From Bacteroidales bacterium (GTDB lineage Bacteria > Bacteroidota > Bacteroidia > Bacteroidales > P3): a stretch of DNA of 43,317 nucleotides. The stretch spans positions 1-43,317 of the forward strand of contig JAEDJL010000013.1 of the NCBI GenBank assembly GCA_016296345.1. The letters run 5' to 3'. Both the position numbers and the translations under genes were made by a program. The notes under the pieces were generated by a model. That model was not told the origin of the DNA, did no database searches, and was given only the letters and a program-made list of their open reading frames with translations. Shown one piece after another: positions 8,822 through 17,558 of the stretch. How positions within the stretch are numbered: position 1 is the stretch's first letter; every line of letters starts with the position of its first letter.

Positions 8822-8863
8822 TGAAACGGCGTTCTGACACAAACAGAACGCCGTTTCATTTTT
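8822..8863 (+). terminator. Perfect 15-bp hairpin terminator built from the palindromic repeat
   Basis: TGAAACGGCGTTCTG (8822-8836), loop ACACAAA, CAGAACGCCGTTTCA (8844-8858), then TTTTT. It terminates the DHS-like gene and is also the first unit of the repeat cluster running to 8945. Confidence 0.8.
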
Positions 8864-8945
8864 CCAACTCGCCGTTTTATTTTTCCAAAACGGCGTTTCA
8901 GTCAGACAAAACGCCGTTTTATCTCAAAAAAACGGCGTTTTTTTA
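8822..8945. repeat. Palindromic repeat cluster A (AAAACGGCGTTTT family)
   Basis: About six copies in alternating orientation of an 11-13 bp core AAACGGCGTTT/AAACGCCGTTT, spaced by 8-14 bp of A/T-rich linker such as ATTTTTCC. The cluster lies between the DHS-like gene and kbl. Neighbouring copies can pair with each other to form several alternative stems. Confidence 0.85.
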
Positions 8946-8967
8946 TGCACCCTTTGCAATAAAGTCG

Positions 8968-8975
8968 TAACTTTG
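8968..8975 (+). promoter_or_regulatory. Candidate -7 box of kbl
   Basis: TAACTTTG matches TAnnTTTG about 52 bp before the kbl ATG. The -33 position falls at the edge of repeat cluster A and has no clear TTTG. Confidence 0.5.
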
Positions 8976-9026
8976 CAGGCTGATAGAAAACCAAGTCAGA
9001 ATAAATAATAAAAAACAACAAGAGAT

Positions 9027-10217
9027 ATGTACAACAATTTTCAAAAGTATCTTCAAGAAGAGATACAAGGAATAAAAGACGCAGGTCTTTACAAAAACGA
9101 AAGAGTAATCATAACTCCACAATCTTCTGCAATCAAGACAGCAGAAGCAGGAGACGTTTTGAACTTCTGTGCCAACAACTACTTGGGATTGGCAGACAGT
9201 AAAATCCTTATCGAAGCTGCAAAAAAAGCAATGGACGAAAGAGGATACGGAATGAGTTCTGTACGTTTCATTTGCGGCACGGGAGACTTGCACAAAGAGT
9301 TGGAAAGAAAAATTTCTGAGTTTTTCGGAACAGAAGACACCATTTTGTATGCAGCCTGCTTTGATGCAAACGGAGGAGTGTTCGAGCCATTGTTGGGACC
9401 TGAGGACGCAATTATCTCAGACGCCTTGAACCACGCATCAATCATCGACGGAGTAAGACTTTGTAAGGCACAACGCTTCCGTTATGCCAATGCAGACATG
9501 GCAGACTTGGAAAAACAACTTCAAGACGCACAAAAATGTCGTTTCCGTTTGATTTGTACCGACGGAGTGTTCTCTATGGACGGTAATGTCGCACCATTGG
9601 ACAAAATATACGAACTTGCACAAAAATATGACGCAATGGTAATGGTCGATGAGAGCCACTCGGCAGGAGTTGTCGGCAGAACAGGACGTGGAACAACCGA
9701 ACAATACAACCTAAGAGGCAAAATCGAAATATTGACAGGAACACTCGGCAAAGCCTTCGGAGGAGCAGTCGGCGGATTTACAACAGGAAAGAAAGAAATA
9801 ATAGAGATGTTGCGTCAGCGTTCGAGACCATATTTGTTCTCCAACTCAATTCCGCCAATGGTTGCGGGAGCTGCAATCGAAATGTTCAACCTCATAGACA
9901 AGACAAACGACCTTCAAGACAAATTGCACAACAACACAGCATACTTTGTTGAGAAGATGAAAGCAGCAGGATTTGACATCAAGCCAACCCAATCGGCAAT
10001 CTGTGCAGTAATGCTTTACGATGCAAAACTATCACAAGACTTTGCAGCAGCATTGCAAGAAGAAGGAATATACGTTACAGGATTCTACTATCCGGTTGTT
10101 CCAAAAGGACAGGCAAGAATAAGAGTCCAAGTATCGGCAGCCCACGAGAAAGAACACCTTGACCGTTGTATTGCAGCCTTCACCAAGATTGGAAAGAACT
10201 TGGGCGTAATTAAGTAA
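9027..10217 (+). CDS. kbl: Glycine C-acetyltransferase (2-amino-3-ketobutyrate CoA ligase)
   Basis: A 396-aa PLP enzyme of the alpha-oxoamine synthase family that splits 2-amino-3-ketobutyrate with CoA into glycine and acetyl-CoA. Signatures are FCANNYLGLAD, HASIIDGVRLCKA, MVDESHSAGVVGRTGRGT and the PLP lysine K242 in LTGTLGKAFGG. Length is normal. The next gene, 32 bp downstream, is the threonine dehydrogenase that makes its substrate, which fixes the assignment among the oxoamine synthases. Confidence 0.95.
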   Translation: MYNNFQKYLQEEIQGIKDAGLYKNERVIITPQSSAIKTAEAGDVLNFCANNYLGLADSKILIEAAKKAMDERGYGMSSVRFICGTGDLHKELERKISEFFGTEDTILYAACFDANGGVFEPLLGPEDAIISDALNHASIIDGVRLCKAQRFRYANADMADLEKQLQDAQKCRFRLICTDGVFSMDGNVAPLDKIYELAQKYDAMVMVDESHSAGVVGRTGRGTTEQYNLRGKIEILTGTLGKAFGGAVGGFTTGKKEIIEMLRQRSRPYLFSNSIPPMVAGAAIEMFNLIDKTNDLQDKLHNNTAYFVEKMKAAGFDIKPTQSAICAVMLYDAKLSQDFAAALQEEGIYVTGFYYPVVPKGQARIRVQVSAAHEKEHLDRCIAAFTKIGKNLGVIK

Positions 10218-10249
10218 CCTGATTGCAGACAAAAAAACATCAAAAACAA

Positions 10250-11206
10250 ATGAAAAGAATTTTGGTTCTCGGCTCGGGTGGTCAGATTGGCAGCGAGCTT
10301 ACAATGAGATTAAGAGAGATTTACGGAGGAAGCAATGTTGTTGCAACCGACATCAACCCTTCTCGTTTGACAGAGGCAATTCAGCAATCCGGACCGACAG
10401 CTGCCTGCGACGCAACCAAGGCAGAAGAAATTGCAGCCATAGTTGATAAGTATCAAATAGACTCTATTTACAACCTTGTGGCAATCCTTTCTGCCACAGC
10501 GGAGAAAAACCCTATGCTTGGTTGGAATATAGGAATTGGAGCTTTGATTAACTGCTTGGAAATAGCAAGAGAGAAGAAGTGTGCCTTGTTTACACCGTCT
10601 TCAATCGGTGCTTTCGGCGACACAACGCCCCTCAACGGCACTCCGCAAGACACAATACAACGACCAAAGACCATTTACGGAGTTACAAAGGTTACGGGAG
10701 AATTGCTCGGCGACTATTACTTTGAGCGATTTGGCGTAGATGCTCGTTCGGTGCGTTTTCCGGGATTGATTTCCAACGTAACACCTCCGGGAGGTGGCAC
10801 AACAGACTATGCAGTCGATATTTACTATGCCGCAGTCAAAGGAGAAGACTTCGTATGTCCCCTAAAACCCGGCACAATGCTCGACATGATGTATATGCCC
10901 GACGCTTTGGACGCTGCAATCAACATTATGGAAGCAGATCCGAGCAAGTTAATTCACCGAAACTCCTTCAACGTAACAGCAATGCACTTTGACCCCGAAG
11001 AGATTTACGCAGAGGTCAGAAAGCATAAGCCAAATTTCAAGATGACTTACGAGTTTGATGCAATAAGACAAAAGATTGCCGACTCATGGCCAAATTGGAT
11101 GGACGACAGCTGTGCAAGAAACGAATGGGGATTCAAGCCTAAGTACGACCTTCAATCGATGACGGTCGATATGTTGGACAAATTGAGCAAAAAATTCGGC
11201 AAATAA
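10250..11206 (+). CDS. tdh: L-threonine 3-dehydrogenase, short-chain (SDR) type
   Basis: A 318-aa extended SDR/NAD-dependent epimerase-like protein that oxidises L-threonine to 2-amino-3-ketobutyrate. The Rossmann motif is GSGGQIGSEL at the N-terminus and the active-site YGVTK is in the centre, followed by SVRFPGLISNVTPPGGGTTDYAV, typical of this threonine dehydrogenase group. The frame opens upstream at 10223, but the ATG at 10250 starts MKRILVLG directly at the first strand of the fold. It works with kbl in one operon and is closed by a terminator at 11230. Confidence 0.92.
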   Translation: MKRILVLGSGGQIGSELTMRLREIYGGSNVVATDINPSRLTEAIQQSGPTAACDATKAEEIAAIVDKYQIDSIYNLVAILSATAEKNPMLGWNIGIGALINCLEIAREKKCALFTPSSIGAFGDTTPLNGTPQDTIQRPKTIYGVTKVTGELLGDYYFERFGVDARSVRFPGLISNVTPPGGGTTDYAVDIYYAAVKGEDFVCPLKPGTMLDMMYMPDALDAAINIMEADPSKLIHRNSFNVTAMHFDPEEIYAEVRKHKPNFKMTYEFDAIRQKIADSWPNWMDDSCARNEWGFKPKYDLQSMTVDMLDKLSKKFGK

Positions 11207-11229
11207 TTGCTTGAAAGTCATAATTCACT

Positions 11230-11265
11230 CTCGGGGATTTGAGCATTCAGTCCCCGAGTTTTTTG
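11230..11265 (+). terminator. Rho-independent terminator after tdh
   Basis: CTCGGGGA at 11230-11237 pairs with TCCCCGAG at 11251-11258 and is followed by a T-run. Confidence 0.85.
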
Positions 11266-11284
11266 TTTTTTATTTACTCAAACC

Positions 11285-12157
11285 ATGAACAAATTTTCCG
11301 GCATAGTCTATGCGATGCTCTCTTCGGCAACTTTCGGACTTATTCCGCTCTTTACCCTGCCGCTTATCGGCAGCGGAATGCACACGCCCTCAATTATATT
11401 TTACCGAATGTTAGTTTCGGTAATCATGTTGGCAGTCTTGATGATAATAAGACGACAATCCTTCCGTGTCAAAGCCCGACAGCTGCTCACAATCTTTGTT
11501 TTGAGTATCTTCTATGCAGCCACTTCGCTCCTTCTTATCGAGAGCTACCTTTACATACCCTCGGGAATAGCAACCACAATCAGCTTTCTCTACCCTGTTG
11601 CGGTAACTCTCATACTCTTTTTCGGATTTAAGCAACGCATTTCGCCTGCCACACTGATTGCCATAGTGCTTTCGATTGTCGGAGTATTCCTTTTGAGCGG
11701 AACAAGCGGCAATGCAAGCTTTCAACCTGTGGGATTGTTATGTGTAATCACCACCATTTTTACCTATTCCACCTACATAGTCGGCATAAACAAGACTTCG
11801 GCAAACCAAGTGAACTCATTGACGCTCAGTTTTTACGTCTTGCTGTTCACTTGCTTGTTCTTTGCAATCAATGTTCTTGTAAGAGGCAGATTAGAACCCA
11901 TATCCACACCCTTGCAACTCGGTTCGCTGCTGCTTTTGGGCTTCATACCCACTGTACTTTCCAATCTCTTTTTGCTGCTTGCCCTCAAACGCACCGATAG
12001 TGCGACCGTTTCACTTTTTGGTTGCATGGAACCGCTCACCGCATTGGTTGTCGGAGTGAGCGTCTTTGGCGAAGAGCTTGGAATTATCAAGATTGCAGGA
12101 GCAGCCTTGATTATCTTTGCAGTCATAATGGTCGTCATAAAAACCAAGAACGACTGA
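11285..12157 (+). CDS. EamA/DMT-family membrane transporter
   Basis: A 290-aa integral membrane protein with about ten hydrophobic segments in two repeated halves, as in EamA (DUF6) drug/metabolite exporters. The second half starts around SFQPVGLLCVITTIFTYSTYIVG. FGCMEPLTALVVGVSVFGEELG near the end is the usual conserved segment. The substrate cannot be predicted. It follows the tdh terminator, so it probably has its own promoter, although I see no strong match. Repeat cluster B lies just downstream. Confidence 0.85.
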   Translation: MNKFSGIVYAMLSSATFGLIPLFTLPLIGSGMHTPSIIFYRMLVSVIMLAVLMIIRRQSFRVKARQLLTIFVLSIFYAATSLLLIESYLYIPSGIATTISFLYPVAVTLILFFGFKQRISPATLIAIVLSIVGVFLLSGTSGNASFQPVGLLCVITTIFTYSTYIVGINKTSANQVNSLTLSFYVLLFTCLFFAINVLVRGRLEPISTPLQLGSLLLLGFIPTVLSNLFLLLALKRTDSATVSLFGCMEPLTALVVGVSVFGEELGIIKIAGAALIIFAVIMVVIKTKND

Positions 12158-12187
12158 CCTGATTTCCAAAGCAGTATTAAACTCAAA

Positions 12188-12282
12188 ATAAAACGCCGAT
12201 TTAGAAAAATAAAACGGCGTTTTGCTCGGCTGAAACGGCGTTTTATTTTGCCAAAACGCCGAAATAATTTCAGCCTTTCGGC
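12188..12282. repeat. Palindromic repeat cluster B
   Basis: About four copies of the AAAACGGCGTTTT/AAAACGCCG core with linkers such as GCTCGGCTG and ATTTTGCC. It lies in the convergent gap between the EamA gene and glyS and probably serves as a two-way terminator. The rest of the gap to 12351 holds nothing I recognise. Confidence 0.85.
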
Positions 12283-12351
12283 AGCAAGCAAAAAGGGCAT
12301 CGCCTCCCAAGAGAACGACACCCCGATTAAATATATACAAACTATGATTTT

Positions 12352-13881
12352 CTACAACGCCAAAGGCTTGATATTCTCGTGAATAAAGCCCGAAAGTTGG
12401 TCTATTCCTATTCTGATTTGCTCCATTGTGTCTCTCTCTCGGACGGTTACCGTATTGTCTTCGAGAGTTTGGGTATCTACCGTAATGCAATAAGGAGTAC
12501 CTATGGCATCTTGGCGACGGTAACGCTTGCCTATGGCATCTTTCTCGTCATACTGAACTTTGAAATCTTGTTTAAGCATATCCATTATTTCGTGTGCCTT
12601 TTCCGGCATTCCGTCTTTTTTTACTAATGGAAGGACAGCCGCTTTCACCGGAGCCAATACTCTCGGCAGTTTCATCACAACCCTTTGCGAGCCGTCTTCA
12701 AGCTGTTCCTCTGTGTAGGCATAGGAGAACACTGCAAGGAATGTGCGGTCGAGACCAATCGAAGTCTCGATTACGTATGGTACATAGCTCTCATTCAATT
12801 CGCTGTCGAAGTATTGGAGTTTCTTTCCGCTGAATTCCTGATGTCTTTTGAGGTCAAAATCTGTCCGAGAGTGAATTCCCTCCAATTCTTTGAAGCCGAA
12901 CGGGAAGTTAAACTCGATATCTGTTGCCGCATTGGCATAGTGAGCAAGTTTTTCGTGGTCGTGATAGCGGTAATTCTCCTTTGGTATGCCCAAAGCCAAG
13001 TGCCACTTCATTCTTGTCTGCTTCCAATACTCAAACCATTTGAGTTCTTCTCCCGGACGGACGAAAAACTGCATCTCCATCTGTTCAAATTCTCTCATTC
13101 TGAAGATAAACTGACGTGCAACAATCTCATTTCTGAACGCCTTGCCGATTTGAGCAATGCCAAACGGAATTTTCATTCTGCCGGTCTTCTGAACATTGAG
13201 GTAATTGACGAAGATACCCTGAGCGGTTTCGGGTCTTAAGTAAATAGTGTCGGCTTCGTCGCTCACAGAACCCACCTTTGTCGAAAACATAAGGTTAAAC
13301 TGTCTTACATCTGTCCAGTTTTTTGTTCCAGAAACAGGACACACAATTCCAAGTTCCTCAATCAAGGCTTTTATTCCGGCAAGGTCGTTATTTGTCATCA
13401 AGTCTGCATAACGCTTTTGTATGTCCTGCATCTTCGATTTGTGTTCCAACACTCTCGGATTGGTGTCCAAGAACATCTGGCGGTCGAAACTCTCGCCGAA
13501 CTTCTTGGCTACCTTGTCGCATTCCTTGTTTATCTTTTCTTCTATCTTATTTATGTAATCTTCTATGAGAACATCCGCACGGTAACGCTTCTTTGAGTCT
13601 TTGTTATCGATGAGTGGGTCGTTGAAAGCATCGACATGACCCGACGCCTTCCAGATTGTGGGGTGCATAAAGATAGCCGAATCAATTCCGACTATGTTTT
13701 CGTGCATCTGAGTCATCGACTTCCACCAATACTGCTTGATATTGTTTTTCAATTCCACGCCATTCTGACCGTAATCATAGACTGCACTCATGCCATCGTA
13801 GATTTCGCTCGAAGGAAAGATGAAACCATATTCCTTTGCGTGGGAAGTTATTTTTTTGAAAAGGTCTTCTTTTGCTGCCAT
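12352..13881 (-). CDS. glyS: Glycyl-tRNA synthetase, class II dimeric type
   Basis: A 509-aa single-chain glycyl-tRNA synthetase (alpha2 form) that charges tRNA-Gly in the cytoplasm. Evidence includes the N-terminal FPSSEIYDGMSAVYDYG, the class II motif 2 region FGIAQIGKAFRNEI followed by MREFEQMEMQFFV, SRTDFDLKRH, and the C-terminal anticodon-binding domain starting near APVKAAVLPLVKKDG. Length is normal. It is the last gene of the rho operon. Confidence 0.96.
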   Translation of the reverse strand: MAAKEDLFKKITSHAKEYGFIFPSSEIYDGMSAVYDYGQNGVELKNNIKQYWWKSMTQMHENIVGIDSAIFMHPTIWKASGHVDAFNDPLIDNKDSKKRYRADVLIEDYINKIEEKINKECDKVAKKFGESFDRQMFLDTNPRVLEHKSKMQDIQKRYADLMTNNDLAGIKALIEELGIVCPVSGTKNWTDVRQFNLMFSTKVGSVSDEADTIYLRPETAQGIFVNYLNVQKTGRMKIPFGIAQIGKAFRNEIVARQFIFRMREFEQMEMQFFVRPGEELKWFEYWKQTRMKWHLALGIPKENYRYHDHEKLAHYANAATDIEFNFPFGFKELEGIHSRTDFDLKRHQEFSGKKLQYFDSELNESYVPYVIETSIGLDRTFLAVFSYAYTEEQLEDGSQRVVMKLPRVLAPVKAAVLPLVKKDGMPEKAHEIMDMLKQDFKVQYDEKDAIGKRYRRQDAIGTPYCITVDTQTLEDNTVTVRERDTMEQIRIGIDQLSGFIHENIKPLAL

Positions 13882-13928
13882 ATCACGTTTTATATGTTTG
13901 GTTTAGCTGTTTACTTATTTTTTTGTTG

Positions 13929-14267
13929 TTAATTATCAGCTTTTGCGATGAATTTGTCAATCAAAGCCGAGAGTTGTTCTGCCAAAGTGCCTATTTGCTT
14001 TGTCAAAGCGGTCTTTTGCTTCAAGCCTTTGAGAGTAAAAATGATTATCTCGCACTCTTCCTTTGTCAAAAGGAGCTTTTCGATGCAGCCTGCGGCACTA
14101 TCTGCTTCCAAAGCGTACTGCAAGCTGAGTTGAAGGTCGGTTTCGCAGCTCAAAAGCCTTGTTCGCTCTTTTCGCTCCTCGCTTTGCAACATCAAAGGCT
14201 TGCAATACTCGCATATCTTCTCGGAAATCTGTTTGCCGAGGCTGTCCAATTCAACTATTTCCTGCAT
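13929..14267 (-). CDS. Hypothetical helical protein, 112 aa
   Basis: I do not recognise the family. The 112-residue product is predicted almost wholly helical and probably coiled, with four cysteines scattered without a metal-binding pattern. It lies between rho (11 bp upstream) and glyS (47 bp downstream) on the same strand, so it is very likely co-transcribed with both. No signal peptide or membrane segment is visible. Confidence 0.65.
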   Translation of the reverse strand: MQEIVELDSLGKQISEKICEYCKPLMLQSEERKERTRLLSCETDLQLSLQYALEADSAAGCIEKLLLTKEECEIIIFTLKGLKQKTALTKQIGTLAEQLSALIDKFIAKADN

Positions 14268-14278
14268 TGCGAAAGATT

Positions 14279-16033
14279 TTATCCGTTCATTGTAACAAGG
14301 AATTCCTCATTCGTCTTGGTATCTTTCATTCTTGTCTTTATCAACTCCATGGCTTCTTGCGGTGTCATGTCGGCAATGTGGTTACGAAGTATCAACATAC
14401 GGTCCCAAACCACCTTGTTGTGCAACAAATCGTCCCTTCTGGTCGAAGAAAGTACCAAATCGATGGCAGGATAGATGCGTTTGTTGGCAAGTTTTCGGTC
14501 TAACTGCAACTCCATGTTTCCTGTTCCTTTGAACTCTTCAAAGATTACTTCGTCCATTTTTGAACCTGTCTCGGTAAGTGCGGTTGCTATGATTGTGAGA
14601 GAGCCTCCGTTTTCGATGTTTCGGGCTGCTCCGAAAAATCTTTTCGGCTTTTGGAGTGCGTTTGCCTCGACTCCACCCGACAATACCTTGCCCGAAGCCG
14701 GTGCAACGGTGTTGTAAGCTCTTGCAAGTCGGGTTATGGAATCCAAAACTATCACTACATCGTGTCCGCACTCGGTCATACGCTTTGCTTTCTCCAATAC
14801 AATGTTGGCAATCTTCACATGACGGTCCGCAGGCTCGTCAAAGGTAGAGGCAATCACCTCTGCATTTACCGTTCTCTGCATATCAGTAACCTCTTCCGGT
14901 CTTTCGTCAATCAGAAGTACTATAAGATATACTTCGGGGTGGTTTGCAGCAATGGCATTTGCTATTTCCTTCAAAAGGGTTGTCTTTCCTGTTTTCGGAG
15001 GTGCCACAATCAAGGCTCTCTGTCCTTTTCCTATCGGGGTGAAAAGGTCTATTATTCGGGTGGAAAGGGTTTCCTGTTTGTGATGACAAAGTTCAAATTT
15101 TTCGTCAGGGAAAAGCGGCGTAAGGAAATCAAACGGTATTCGGTCTCTTACCTGCTCCGGCGATTTTCCATTGATAGTTACGGCTTTTATCAAGGGGAAG
15201 TATTTTTCTCCGTCCCTTGGAGGACGTATTGTTCCGCAGACTGTGTCTCCTGTTTTGAGACCGAAAAACTTTATCTGGCTCTGAGAAACATATACATCGT
15301 CGGGTGAGTTGAGGTAGTTGTAGTCTGACGAACGCAAAAAGCCGTATCCGTCGGGCATTATCTCCAAAACTCCTTCTGCTTCGACCAATCCTTCAGCATC
15401 AAAGTTAAATTCAATCTTTTTTTGCGGCTGAGGCTTGTTTTCGTTCTTTGTTTCCGTTTTATTTTCGGCTGCTTCGGCAAGGTCTGTGTTGCTTTCTGCC
15501 TCTTGTGTTGTCTCTTGAATATTTTGTTCGGGCTGAACAACGCTCTGAGGCGGCTCTAAAGATTTTTCATCTGTCGCAACAGGGATTTCTGTTTTTTCCT
15601 TTTCTTTCGGTTTTTCGCTTCTCAAATTGGAAGGTTTGAAGTCGGGAATAATCAAATCATCAATTTGCGGAACTTCGGGAATGTCTTTCAACATCAGGTC
15701 CTTTATGACAGGTTCGCCAAACAAGCCCGACTTCTTTTTCTTTTCCTGCAACTGCGATTTGATTTCGCTGTCCGAATCGGTTCTCACTCCGTTTTCTTTG
15801 TTGGTGTTACTTTCGGCAACAGGCTTTGGTTTCAATCTGGCACGAGGTTTTCTTGCAGGTGCTGCCGCTTTTGGAGCATCGGCAGGTCGTGATGCTTCTC
15901 CGGCTTGGTAATCCAATATTTTGTAAATGATTTCCTGAGCAGTCATACGAGTTGTCTTTGTTATCTTCATGGCTTTGGCTATTGCCCTTAGCTCATCTAT
16001 CGACCGCTCTTCCAATTGAGTTTTATTGTACAT
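14279..16033 (-). CDS. rho: Transcription termination factor Rho
   Basis: A 584-aa hexameric RNA-dependent ATPase. Order: Rho_N helical domain (residues 1-48), a charged low-complexity insert of roughly 170 residues rich in K, E, P and N, the RNA-binding cold-shock fold (EGVLEIMPDGYGFLRSSDYNYL), then the RecA-like ATPase with Walker A APPKTGKTTLL, Walker B VVIVLDSITRLARAYN and the Q/R-loop region. The long insert is common in Bacteroidota Rho proteins and explains the extra length over the 419 aa of E. coli Rho. It is the first gene of the rho operon. Confidence 0.97.
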   Translation of the reverse strand: MYNKTQLEERSIDELRAIAKAMKITKTTRMTAQEIIYKILDYQAGEASRPADAPKAAAPARKPRARLKPKPVAESNTNKENGVRTDSDSEIKSQLQEKKKKSGLFGEPVIKDLMLKDIPEVPQIDDLIIPDFKPSNLRSEKPKEKEKTEIPVATDEKSLEPPQSVVQPEQNIQETTQEAESNTDLAEAAENKTETKNENKPQPQKKIEFNFDAEGLVEAEGVLEIMPDGYGFLRSSDYNYLNSPDDVYVSQSQIKFFGLKTGDTVCGTIRPPRDGEKYFPLIKAVTINGKSPEQVRDRIPFDFLTPLFPDEKFELCHHKQETLSTRIIDLFTPIGKGQRALIVAPPKTGKTTLLKEIANAIAANHPEVYLIVLLIDERPEEVTDMQRTVNAEVIASTFDEPADRHVKIANIVLEKAKRMTECGHDVVIVLDSITRLARAYNTVAPASGKVLSGGVEANALQKPKRFFGAARNIENGGSLTIIATALTETGSKMDEVIFEEFKGTGNMELQLDRKLANKRIYPAIDLVLSSTRRDDLLHNKVVWDRMLILRNHIADMTPQEAMELIKTRMKDTKTNEEFLVTMNG

Positions 16034-16154
16034 ACTTAATCAAAGTGAACTTTTCGCCTGCTGTCCGGCAGACTTCTGATTTACATTAAAGTTATTAAAA
16101 GGAAAACTTTGCCCTTTCGGACAATCATTCTTCGTCTCCATTCTTTTGACGGTG

Positions 16155-16185
16155 CAAAGGTACAATTTTTTTTGTTTTGTTCAAG
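16155..16185 (-). promoter_or_regulatory. Promoter of the rho operon
   Basis: On the minus strand, CTTG (16182-16185), 19 bp, then TACCTTTG (16155-16162), ending about 120 bp before the rho start codon. Confidence 0.65.
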
Positions 16186-16203
16186 TGTTCTGTAAAAAAA
16201 CAT

Positions 16204-16211
16204 TAGCTTTG
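16204..16211 (+). promoter_or_regulatory. Candidate -7 box of the namZ-like gene
   Basis: TAGCTTTG matches TAnnTTTG about 30 bp before the ATG at 16241. The -33 region is not clear. Confidence 0.5.
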
Positions 16212-16240
16212 CACTTGCAAATCAATCATTTTTTTGGACG

Positions 16241-17503
16241 ATGAACAAGAGAAAAACCATATTGTTTGCAGTGTCATTTCTGCCTTTTGGTGTTTGCGGA
16301 TTTCAAAACGCCGTTTCACAAAATTATTTCGGCGTTTCAGTCGGACAAAACGCCGTTTCAGCCGAACAAAACGGCATTTTGCAAAACTGTGATAATCAAA
16401 TAGTTTGCGGAGCTGAGAGAATGGCGGAATATCTGCCCTTGATTGAGAGTAAAAAGGTCGGAATAGTTGCCAATCAGACCTCGGTGGTTTTCGACAAAGA
16501 AGGAAAAAAAGTTCATCTTGTCGATACGCTTTTGGCTTCGGGTGTAAAGATTGAGTGTATTTTCTCTCCCGAACATGGTTTCAGGGGAAATGCCGAAGCT
16601 GGTGCAACGATTTCTTCGGGCAAAGACCCCGAAACAGGCATCGATGTGGTCTCTCTGTATGGCAAAAACAAGAAACCTACTGACGAACAGACAAAACGAT
16701 GTGATATAATCCTCTTCGACTTGCAGGACGTGGGCTGCCGTTTTTATACCTACATATCTACGCTCACCTATCTCATGCAGGCGTGCAGCGAAACAAGCAC
16801 TCCTTTGATTGTTCTCGACCGTCCGAACCCCAATGACTACATTGACGGTCCTGTCATGGAAGATAAATACAAGTCCTTCGTGGGTCTGCACAACATTCCG
16901 GTGGTTTACGGTCTCACCATAGGCGAATATGCTCTTATGGTGAACAATGAAGGTTGGCTTGAGGGAGGAAAGAAATGCGATTTGAAGATAATCGGTTTGG
17001 AAAACTGGTTTCACGATATGCCTTCGGCTTATTCCCTTCCCGTTGCACCAAGTCCCAACCTCCCTACCGACAGAGCGATTGCCCTCTACCCTTCTTTGTG
17101 TTTGTTTGAGGGTACAAGCGTCAGCGTAGGCAGGGGAACAGACACACCTTTTGAAATCATAGGCTCGCCCGACTGCCGAGGCAAAGACTTTACTTTTGTT
17201 CCACGTGCGATAAAAGGCGTGAGCGAAAATCCGCCACACAAAGGCAAAGTATGCCATGGGGAAAACAATCTTCAAATACCGCAAAAGCAACTCTCGCTCC
17301 ACTATATTATAGAAATGTATGACTGCTCCGAAAACAAGGAAGGCTTTTTCAATTCATTCTTTGAGAAACTTGCAGGAACAAATCGCCTGAGAAAACAAAT
17401 CATTGAGGGCATGAGCGAAGACGAAATACGCTCTTCTTGGAGCGAAGACTTGGAAAAATATAAGAAAATAAGGGAAAAATACCTCATTTACCAAAGAAAA
17501 TGA
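16241..17503 (+). CDS. NamZ-like exo-beta-N-acetylmuramidase (DUF1343), with in-frame repeat insertion
   Basis: A 420-aa secreted or envelope protein of the DUF1343 family, characterised in other bacteria as an exo-acting N-acetylmuramidase used in cell-wall recycling. Recognisable parts are GIVANQTSVVF, IFSPEHGFRG, DIILFDLQDVGCRFYTYISTL, VLDRPNPNDYIDGPVMED and SVGRGTDTPFEIIGSP. A hydrophobic N-terminal signal (residues 6-20) precedes the domain. Residues 22-49 are encoded entirely by palindromic repeat cluster C and look unrelated to the family. They sit between the signal and the mature domain, where an insertion would be tolerated. The reading frame is otherwise intact. Confidence 0.88.
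   Translation: MNKRKTILFAVSFLPFGVCGFQNAVSQNYFGVSVGQNAVSAEQNGILQNCDNQIVCGAERMAEYLPLIESKKVGIVANQTSVVFDKEGKKVHLVDTLLASGVKIECIFSPEHGFRGNAEAGATISSGKDPETGIDVVSLYGKNKKPTDEQTKRCDIILFDLQDVGCRFYTYISTLTYLMQACSETSTPLIVLDRPNPNDYIDGPVMEDKYKSFVGLHNIPVVYGLTIGEYALMVNNEGWLEGGKKCDLKIIGLENWFHDMPSAYSLPVAPSPNLPTDRAIALYPSLCLFEGTSVSVGRGTDTPFEIIGSPDCRGKDFTFVPRAIKGVSENPPHKGKVCHGENNLQIPQKQLSLHYIIEMYDCSENKEGFFNSFFEKLAGTNRLRKQIIEGMSEDEIRSSWSEDLEKYKKIREKYLIYQRK
16305..16386. repeat. Palindromic repeat cluster C, inside the namZ-like gene
   Basis: Four to five copies of the AAAACGCCGTTTC/GGCGTTTCAG core over 82 bp, fully within the coding sequence and in frame (residues 22-49, with QNAVS translated twice). The same core occurs between genes at 8822, 12188 and 23447. 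Confidence 0.88.
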
Positions 17504-17504
17504 T

Positions 17505-17512
17505 TACCTTTG
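17505..17512 (+). promoter_or_regulatory. Candidate -7 box of ffh
   Basis: TACCTTTG right after the namZ-like stop codon, 46 bp before the ffh ATG. Confidence 0.5.
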
Positions 17513-17558
17513 CCGACCAAAAGGAGTAAAACAAAAACTCAATAGAAGTAATCACTGT

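Noticed and set aside
8719..8970. 83-aa open frame rich in KTAF/KTPF units
   Set aside because: It runs through repeat cluster A and overlaps the end of the DHS-like gene. The regular peptide is a by-product of the repeats.
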